The notes below the pieces were generated by a model, which was not told the DNA's origin, ran no database searches, and saw nothing but the letters and a program-made list of their open reading frames with translations. From contig CALVLG010000023.1 of assembly GCA_944336815.1 (NCBI GenBank), positions 1 to 10,792 of the forward strand: a stretch of 10,792 nucleotides of DNA, written 5' to 3'. Numbering within the stretch: position 1 is the stretch's first letter; each line of letters begins with the position of its first letter. Of this stretch, positions 6,208 to 10,792 are shown one piece after another. Both the position numbers and the translations under genes were made by a program. Origin of the DNA: an uncultured Bacilli bacterium. Its GTDB lineage: Bacteria; Bacillota_I; Bacilli_A; RF39; UBA660.

Positions 6208-6213
6208 GGTGAT
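6208..6213 (+). promoter_or_regulatory. Variant Shine-Dalgarno GGTGAT for fabG
   Basis: No purine-rich AGGAGG is present. GGTGAT, with its GG 9 bases before ATG 6219, is the only recognisable anti-SD match, the same variant as before the gene at 459. Confidence 0.4.
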
Positions 6214-6218
6214 AGAAG

Positions 6219-6956
6219 ATGTTAAAGGATAAAGTAGCAATCGTAACTGGTGGGACGAGAGGAATAGGTTTTGAAATTGTCAAAACTTTTTATGAAGCGG
6301 GAGCTAAAGTTGTTTTCTTTGGCTCAAAAGAAGAAAGTGTTTTAAAAGCGTTAGAGAAATTTTCAAAGGAAAATGTTAAGGTAAAAGGATATTATCCTAA
6401 TTTAGCTAATTATGAAGAAGTTGAAAAAACAATTCAAGAAATTTCGCAAGAATATGGGCAGATTGATATTTTAGTCAATAATGCGGGAATATCGGCTGAT
6501 AGAAAAATTGAAGAAACAACTTCTTTAGATTTTCAAAATATTATGGATATTAATGTTTTATCAATGTTTAATACAATTAAAGCTGTAACGCCACTTATGA
6601 AAGAACAAGGTGGGGGTGTTATTTTAAATACCTCTTCAATGGTTAGTATTTATGGACAAGCAGCTGGTGTTGGGTATCCGACAAGTAAATTTGCTGTTAA
6701 TGGTTTAACTAAATCTTTAGCGCGAGAATTAGCACCATATCATATTAGAGTGAATGCTGTGGCGCCAGGAATTATTAATACAGATATGGTTGCGGCTTTA
6801 CCAAAAGAAGTAATTCAGCCTTTAATTAAAACGATTCCATTGGGAAGAATTGGCGAGCCTAAAGATATAGCTAATGCGTTCTTGTTTTTAGCTAGTGATA
6901 TGGCTAGTTATGTGACGGGCGAAATATTATCAGTTGATGGGGCGGCACGTAGTTAA
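6219..6956 (+). CDS. fabG: 3-oxoacyl-ACP reductase (FabG-type short-chain dehydrogenase)
   Basis: This 245-residue classical SDR has the standard length for FabG. TGGTRGIG (10-17) is the nucleotide-binding glycine motif, NNAG is at 87-90, and the catalytic tetrad is N112, S140, Y153 and K157 with the expected 13- and 4-residue spacings. APGIINTDM (182-190) and the ending ASYVTGEILSVDGA are typical of FabG. It would reduce 3-oxoacyl-ACP with NADPH in fatty acid elongation. No other fab genes lie nearby, so another SDR substrate cannot be excluded. GGTGAT serves as ribosome binding site. The gene heads a unit with a 68-residue helical protein and an exported thioredoxin-like protein, and overlaps the former by one base (TAATG). 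Confidence 0.88.
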   Translation: MLKDKVAIVTGGTRGIGFEIVKTFYEAGAKVVFFGSKEESVLKALEKFSKENVKVKGYYPNLANYEEVEKTIQEISQEYGQIDILVNNAGISADRKIEETTSLDFQNIMDINVLSMFNTIKAVTPLMKEQGGGVILNTSSMVSIYGQAAGVGYPTSKFAVNGLTKSLARELAPYHIRVNAVAPGIINTDMVAALPKEVIQPLIKTIPLGRIGEPKDIANAFLFLASDMASYVTGEILSVDGAARS

Positions 6957-7162
6957 TGGACCGGTTAGACGCTTTTGAAAATGTTTTAGAAGAAATATTA
7001 ACGGAATATAAAAAAATTGGTCAAGAGTTAGAGTTATTAAGAGAAGCCCAGAAGATGAAGACAACTAAATTTCGGGAATTGCTAGGCAAGAAACTAGTTT
7101 ATCGAATGATTTTAGATATTTTTATTCAAAAAGGGTTATTGGAAGAAGGAAGATTAACATGA
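6956..7162 (+). CDS. Small charged helical protein of unknown function
   Basis: I do not recognise a family for these 68 residues. The first half is strongly helical and coiled-coil-like (LDAFENVLEEILTEYKKIG, then QELELLREAQKMKT), with hydrophobics at heptad-like spacing. The second half (FRELLGKKLVYRMILDIFI) is basic and amphipathic. There is no signal peptide or membrane segment. It is credible as a gene because its ATG overlaps the fabG stop (TAATG), its TGA overlaps the next ATG (ATGA), and codon use matches its neighbours. No clear ribosome binding site precedes it, so it is probably translated by reinitiation after fabG. It might be a partner or adaptor for a neighbour, but nothing in the sequence proves this. 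Confidence 0.7.
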   Translation: MDRLDAFENVLEEILTEYKKIGQELELLREAQKMKTTKFRELLGKKLVYRMILDIFIQKGLLEEGRLT

Positions 7163-7641
7163 AAAATATTATTTTACTTGGATATGTTTTGGCGGTTTTA
7201 AGTACTTCTTTTTCGCCCTTTTATTCTTTGACTAAACAATTAGAATTTGCAAGCAATCATACAGAAAACGAGGAGGTAGAAAGCGTATTTAATTATAATG
7301 CTACCAAAGAAGATGTAACTTTTAATAATCTTTTAAACGTGTATTTATTTTGGGGTGACGGTTGTCCTTTTTGTGAAAAAGAAATAGCTTTTTTGAAAGA
7401 AAATGAAGAAAAATTAAAAGGAAAAATTAATTTGTATGCTTTTGAAGTATGGCACAATGAAGAAAATCAAGCGATGCTTCAAGAAGTAAAAAGGAAGTTA
7501 AATAATTCGGCGACAGGGATTCCTTTTTTAGTCTTTAACGATAATATAACAGTTGGCTTTAATGAAAGTTTTCAAAACGAATTATTAACAGAAATTTTAA
7601 AGGCTAATAAAACACGAGATATAATTGAGGAAATTATTTAA
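7159..7641 (+). CDS. Exported thioredoxin-like protein with CPFC active site
   Basis: The protein has 160 residues. Residues 1-20 are a signal peptide or anchor (a short basic start, then hydrophobic ILLGYVLAVL) without a convincing lipobox. The thioredoxin fold runs from about 58 to 150: the strand VYLFWGDG leads into C69-P-F-C72, and TGIPFLVF supplies the cis-proline P122 opposite the active site. The likely role is thiol-disulfide exchange outside the membrane, but whether it oxidises, reduces or isomerises cannot be told. CPFC resembles glutaredoxin-type motifs rather than the CGPC of cytosolic thioredoxin. AAGGAAG ends 6 bases before ATG 7159, which overlaps the upstream TGA by 4 bases (ATGA). 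It is the last gene before a terminator. Confidence 0.83.
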   Translation: MKNIILLGYVLAVLSTSFSPFYSLTKQLEFASNHTENEEVESVFNYNATKEDVTFNNLLNVYLFWGDGCPFCEKEIAFLKENEEKLKGKINLYAFEVWHNEENQAMLQEVKRKLNNSATGIPFLVFNDNITVGFNESFQNELLTEILKANKTRDIIEEII

Positions 7642-7647
7642 TATTAA

Positions 7648-7678
7648 AAGAAGAACCAAGGTAAAGCGGTTCTTTTTT
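7648..7678 (+). terminator. Rho-independent terminator closing the fabG unit
   Basis: AAGAACC (7651-7657) pairs with GGTTCTT (7668-7674) around a 10-base loop. One G-U and two A-U pairs extend the stem outward to 7648 and 7677, and the T-tract runs 7673-7678. It begins seven bases after the stop of the thioredoxin-like gene. Confidence 0.88.
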
Positions 7679-7728
7679 GCTTGATTTTCTTATTTTATAA
7701 AAAATATACTTCTAAATACGACAAAATA

Positions 7729-7737
7729 TGATAAAAT
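7729..7737 (+). promoter_or_regulatory. Candidate extended -10 promoter for ezrA
   Basis: TGATAAAAT has a TG-n preamble and TAAAAT (5 of 6). Upstream 7685-7710 is an A/T run like an UP element, but the -35 position is poor (around CTTCTA). It lies 27 bases before ATG 7765, giving a leader of about 21 bases that includes AGGAGGG at 7752-7758. Apart from this and the terminator, I see nothing else in the 123-base gap. Confidence 0.5.
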
Positions 7738-7764
7738 AATGTATGTAAGATAGGAGGGTAACTT

Positions 7765-9483
7765 ATGAGTACAGAACTAATTATTATCATTGGAATTGCT
7801 TATTATGTTGTAACCGTGATTTTGATAATTGGTGCTTTAATATTATTAACGAAAAAAGATAAGAATACCCTTCGTAAGCAAATCGATGATTTAGAACGGG
7901 ATAAAAATTTAATTATTTCGGCTTCTTTAATTGCTGAATTAAAGAAAGTAGAACCGTTAATTGCTAATACTAATATGCAAAATACGTTGGATAATTGGCA
8001 AAAAAGATTTCAAAAAATAAAAGAAGAAGATGTGCCAAGAATTACTGATGCCTTGTTAGAAGCCGAAGAATTTTATGCTAAAAAAGATTATAAAGAAACA
8101 AAAGCAAGACTTTCACAAATTGAAATGGATATATATTATGTACGAACTAAAGCTAACTTTTTATTAGATGAAATTAAAGAAATCACTTTAAGCGAAGAAA
8201 GAAATCGCGATACTATCACAAAATTAAAGGCTAGTTATCGGGAAATTTTGATGAAATATCAAGAAAATAAAGCTGATTATGCCCTTGTCTCGTCACCATT
8301 AGAATTACAATTTGAAAGAGTTGATAAACTTTTCAGTGCTTTTGAAGTAGCGATGGAAAATAAATCATATCAAGAAGTTAGTAAGATTGTTAAAGCAGTT
8401 GATGATATTATTGGTAATTTAAAATTAGTGGTCGAAGAAGCACCGTCAATTATTATGCTTGGGAAAAAGATTATTCCTAAAAAAATTGCAGAAATATCTT
8501 CTATAAGTAAAAGAATGGAAAAAGAAGGTTATAATTTAGATTACTTAAATATTGCTTATAATATAACAGAAGCAAGCAAAAAAATTACTAATGTTTTTCA
8601 AAGATTGAATGTTTTAAATATTGAAGATTCGATTTTTGAATTAAAAACAATTATGGATTATTTTGATTCAATTTATAATGAATTTGATAAAGAAAAGATT
8701 TCCCGAAAATTGTATACTGAATATGTAAGAACAGTTTTAATTAAAATAACAAAATTAACTAAAATTAATGATACGTTATTAAAAAGATTAAACGATATTA
8801 AATATAGTTATGATTTAAGTGATGAAGATGTAGAGGTTGTTTTTACAATTAAAGAAGAGCTAGCTAATGAAAGAGGCGAATATGATGATCTTATTGAAGA
8901 GGGAAGAAGTAAAAAAACGTCTTATTCTCATTTAGGTAAAGTAATGGAACAACTTAATATTAAAGTTTTAAAAACTGAAGAAAAGCTAGAAGTTGCTTTA
9001 CGTAGTTTAGGTAGTTTAAAAGAAGATGAATTAAGAGCTAGAGAACAACTAGATGAAATGAAACAAATTTTAGAACAAGCTAAAGTAGGAATTAAGAGTT
9101 TTAAACTACCAATGATTCCTGATAATTATTTTGTTGAACTTGGGGAAGCAACTGAAGCAATCGCGGCGATGGTTGAAGAATTAGAAAAAACGCCAATTTC
9201 AATTAAAGTTTTAAATACAAGAGTTGATACAGCGCGAGATTTAGTTTTAAAAGTTTATAATACAACTAAAGAAATTGTGAAAACAGCTAAGATGGCTGAA
9301 ACCGCAATTGTTTATGGTAATAGGTATCGACCTATGAATGCGGAAGTAGATATTGGACTTATGAAAGCCGAGAATTTGTTTTTTCAAGGAAAGTTTAAAA
9401 ACGCTTTAGAAACAGCTATTCATAGTATCAATGTGGTAGAACCAGGAATATATAAAAAATTAATGGATGAATATCAAAATTAA
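7765..9483 (+). CDS. ezrA: EzrA, septation ring formation regulator
   Basis: This 572-residue protein is close to the roughly 560 of B. subtilis EzrA. A single N-terminal membrane segment (about 5-28) is followed by a short basic stretch, then an entirely helical, charged, coiled-coil cytosolic part. The early motif NWQKRF and the following EFYAKKDYKETKARLSQIE repeat region are characteristic. So are NRYRPMNAEVDIGLMKAE and the C-terminal FKNALETAIHSINVVEPG segment. EzrA forms spectrin-like repeats, binds FtsZ, prevents extra polar Z-rings and links division to wall synthesis. AGGAGGG ends 6 bases before ATG 7765. The gene follows its own promoter and heads a unit with a deoxyribonucleotidase and a cysteine desulfurase; B. 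subtilis also has ezrA beside a NifS-like gene. Confidence 0.95.
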   Translation: MSTELIIIIGIAYYVVTVILIIGALILLTKKDKNTLRKQIDDLERDKNLIISASLIAELKKVEPLIANTNMQNTLDNWQKRFQKIKEEDVPRITDALLEAEEFYAKKDYKETKARLSQIEMDIYYVRTKANFLLDEIKEITLSEERNRDTITKLKASYREILMKYQENKADYALVSSPLELQFERVDKLFSAFEVAMENKSYQEVSKIVKAVDDIIGNLKLVVEEAPSIIMLGKKIIPKKIAEISSISKRMEKEGYNLDYLNIAYNITEASKKITNVFQRLNVLNIEDSIFELKTIMDYFDSIYNEFDKEKISRKLYTEYVRTVLIKITKLTKINDTLLKRLNDIKYSYDLSDEDVEVVFTIKEELANERGEYDDLIEEGRSKKTSYSHLGKVMEQLNIKVLKTEEKLEVALRSLGSLKEDELRAREQLDEMKQILEQAKVGIKSFKLPMIPDNYFVELGEATEAIAAMVEELEKTPISIKVLNTRVDTARDLVLKVYNTTKEIVKTAKMAETAIVYGNRYRPMNAEVDIGLMKAENLFFQGKFKNALETAIHSINVVEPGIYKKLMDEYQN

Positions 9484-9488
9484 GGAGA
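9482..9488 (+). promoter_or_regulatory. Shine-Dalgarno AAGGAGA setting the deoxyribonucleotidase start
   Basis: This strong site overlaps the ezrA stop codon (TAAGGAGA) and ends 5 bases before ATG 9494. It rules in favour of 9494 over the longer in-frame ATG at 9467, which lies inside ezrA and has no such site. Confidence 0.75.
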
Positions 9489-9493
9489 AAGAC

Positions 9494-10072
9494 ATGAAAA
9501 AAATAATGATCGATTTAGATGAGACCATTTGTGAAGGGGGATATTTAGAGGCCGTAAATGAATATTTACATACCGATTATCAATATACCGATATTCCTCA
9601 TTATTATGTTGAAGATGTGATGGATGAAGAAGAAAAAGAAGCTTTTTTAGATTACTTTTATCAACATGTAAATATATATAAAAATGTGAAAGTTTTGCCT
9701 AAGGCTTTGGAAGTTATTGAAAAGTTAGCTACAAAATATGATATTTATATCGTTACAGCTTTTGTTGATAGAAGAAGAGTAAAAGAAAGTAGTGTTATGG
9801 CTAAATACAAATATGAATGGATTATTGAAAATATGCCTTATATTAATCCGAAACATATTGTTTTAACTGGTTCTAAAGATATTATTATGTGTGATATTAA
9901 AATTGATGATAAAGTCGCAAATTTAAAAGGTTATGGGGAAACCAAACTTTTGCTTAATCATAAACATAATGAAAATTTTAGTCATGAAGAATTAGAAAAA
10001 AATAATATAAGAAGAGTATATGATTGGGAACAAATAGGTTCAATATTATTAAAGGAAAGTGAAGTAGTATGA
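9494..10072 (+). CDS. 5'(3')-deoxyribonucleotidase-like HAD phosphatase (NT5C family)
   Basis: With the start at 9494 the product has 192 residues and begins MKKIMIDLDET, placing the HAD motif I aspartates D7 and D9 near the N-terminus as expected. Motif II is YIVTAF (T88), motif III is LTGSKD (K128), and motif IV is CDIKIDDK (D134 and D138/D139). The cap between motifs I and II is short and helical (about 15-65). Family members dephosphorylate deoxyribonucleoside monophosphates such as dUMP or dTMP in the cytosol and may trim nucleotide pools; the exact substrate is not readable here. The start lies 10 bases after the ezrA stop, and the TGA overlaps the next gene's ATG (ATGA). It therefore sits between ezrA and the cysteine desulfurase in one unit. 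Confidence 0.87.
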   Translation: MKKIMIDLDETICEGGYLEAVNEYLHTDYQYTDIPHYYVEDVMDEEEKEAFLDYFYQHVNIYKNVKVLPKALEVIEKLATKYDIYIVTAFVDRRRVKESSVMAKYKYEWIIENMPYINPKHIVLTGSKDIIMCDIKIDDKVANLKGYGETKLLLNHKHNENFSHEELEKNNIRRVYDWEQIGSILLKESEVV

Positions 10073-10792
10073 TTTATTTAGATTATTCAGCAACAACGCC
10101 AGTATCTTATGATGTTTTAGAGTCTTATATTAGGGCAACAAAAGATTTTATGGGAAATCCTAATTCTCTTCATAGTTTAGGGGTTAAATCAAAAGCGCTT
10201 ATGAATAGCGCTATAAAGCAAATTAGCGATATTTTTAGTGTGCTTGATAGTGAAATTACGTTTACTTCTGGGGCGACGATGAGTAATAATTTGGCTTTAA
10301 TCGGGACATGTTTAGCTAATATGAAATATGGTAGTCATATTTTAGTTTCTAAATTAGAACATCCTTCAATATATAACATTTGTAAATATTTAGAAAGTAT
10401 TGGCTTTGAAGTTGGATACATTAATAATACCGAAGATGGTTTAATTGATTTTAATGATTTAAAAAAACAAGTGCGAGATGATACAATTTTAGTAAGTGTT
10501 TGTGCGGTTAATAGTGAGATGGGAATAAGACAACCTTTGAAAATGATTAGACAAATTATTAAAAAAGAAAACCCTCATACTTTTTTACATAGTGATATGA
10601 CACAAGCTTTAGGAAAAGTAACTATAAATTTGCATGATGTTGATTTAGCTAGTATGACTGCCCATAAAATTTATGGCCCAAAAGGGATTGGCTTGTTTTA
10701 TAAAAACAGTCGGGTACCTTTTACGCCACTTTTATATGGCAGTGGCCAAGTGAATATGTATAATCCGGGAACACCACCAGTACCTTTAATCG
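10069..10792 (+). CDS. nifS: Cysteine desulfurase, NifS/IscS family (3' truncated by window)
   Basis: The first 241 codons are visible. This PLP enzyme takes sulfur from L-cysteine for Fe-S clusters, 4-thiouridine or thiamine. The start MIYLDYSATTPV is the family N-terminus. Also present are the aldimine-stacking H98 (LEHPS), VNSEMGIRQP (148-156), D176 and Q179 (HSDMTQA), and the PLP lysine K200 in TAHKIYGPKGIG. Two spots differ from the usual consensus: GATMSNN at 68-74 where GATESNN is normal, and NPGT at 232-235 where an Arg-x-Gly-Thr is usual. The catalytic Cys loop is beyond the edge. ATG 10069 overlaps the previous TGA; a weak AAAGGAAAG lies 10 bases upstream. In B. subtilis the ezrA-adjacent NifZ works with ThiI, so thiI may follow outside the window. 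Confidence 0.92.
   Translation, partial: MIYLDYSATTPVSYDVLESYIRATKDFMGNPNSLHSLGVKSKALMNSAIKQISDIFSVLDSEITFTSGATMSNNLALIGTCLANMKYGSHILVSKLEHPSIYNICKYLESIGFEVGYINNTEDGLIDFNDLKKQVRDDTILVSVCAVNSEMGIRQPLKMIRQIIKKENPHTFLHSDMTQALGKVTINLHDVDLASMTAHKIYGPKGIGLFYKNSRVPFTPLLYGSGQVNMYNPGTPPVPLI

Noticed and set aside
6169..6218. Terminator between ogt and fabG
   Set aside because: The gap is T-rich but I find no inverted repeat able to form a stem, so only a promoter is called.
7691..7706. A/T inverted repeat upstream of ezrA as an operator
   Set aside because: TATTTT facing AAAATA in DNA of this composition is expected by chance; no second copy or known operator pattern is seen.
9467..9493. Longer start for the deoxyribonucleotidase at ATG 9467
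   Set aside because: It would add nine residues before the HAD motif I strand and lies inside ezrA. The strong AAGGAGA at 9482-9488 points to ATG 9494.

Overview
The window comes from a very AT-rich bacterium of the Firmicutes/Bacilli type. EzrA, CsaA and an ezrA-to-cysteine-desulfurase order like that of Bacillus subtilis all point there. Three genes end in TGA (stops at 2270-2272, 7160-7162 and 10070-10072), so this is not a Mycoplasma/Spiroplasma that reads TGA as tryptophan. EzrA together with a membrane-anchored NagZ-type hexosaminidase suggests a walled cell. The overall feel is of an uncultured gut-type or Erysipelotrichia/RF39-like lineage, but that placement is inference. All thirteen complete or partial genes after the left-edge fragment lie on the + strand. 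There is no RNA gene, mobile element, CRISPR array or intergenic gap over 300 bases; the largest gap is 123 bases at 7642-7764.

Layout. (1) Positions 1-404 hold the 3' end of a gene whose product ends in a bacterial Ig-like domain. (2) Positions 459-2822 are one tight unit: a ProX/PrdX-type Ala-tRNA(Pro) editing protein, a MmcQ/YjbR-family protein with an extra N-terminal domain, a flavodoxin-fold NAD(P)H oxidoreductase with a four-cysteine motif, and a DUF6512-like membrane protein. The unit is closed by a clear hairpin terminator that begins on the last stop codon. (3) Positions 2884-6168 hold an anchored GH3/NagZ hexosaminidase, the tRNA-binding protein CsaA, a fusion of 5-formyltetrahydrofolate cyclo-ligase with 3-methyladenine DNA glycosylase I, and an O6-methylguanine methyltransferase. 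The last three are joined by stop/start overlaps. (4) Positions 6219-7641 hold a FabG-type reductase, a 68-residue helical protein and an exported CPFC thioredoxin-like protein, overlapping by 1-4 bases and closed by a second terminator. (5) Positions 7765-10792 hold ezrA, a 5'(3')-deoxyribonucleotidase and the first 241 codons of a cysteine desulfurase that runs off the right edge.

Functional themes are translation quality control (ProX-type editing, CsaA), cell envelope and division (NagZ, EzrA), alkylation-damage repair (TAG, Ogt) joined to folate salvage, redox chemistry, and sulfur mobilisation. The gene families are mostly ordinary. The most distinctive item is the linker-free folate cyclo-ligase/3-methyladenine glycosylase fusion, immediately followed and translationally coupled to the Ogt-type methyltransferase. 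I see no clearly new defence or mobile system. All four candidate promoters are of the extended -10 type and imply short leaders of about 10-20 bases.
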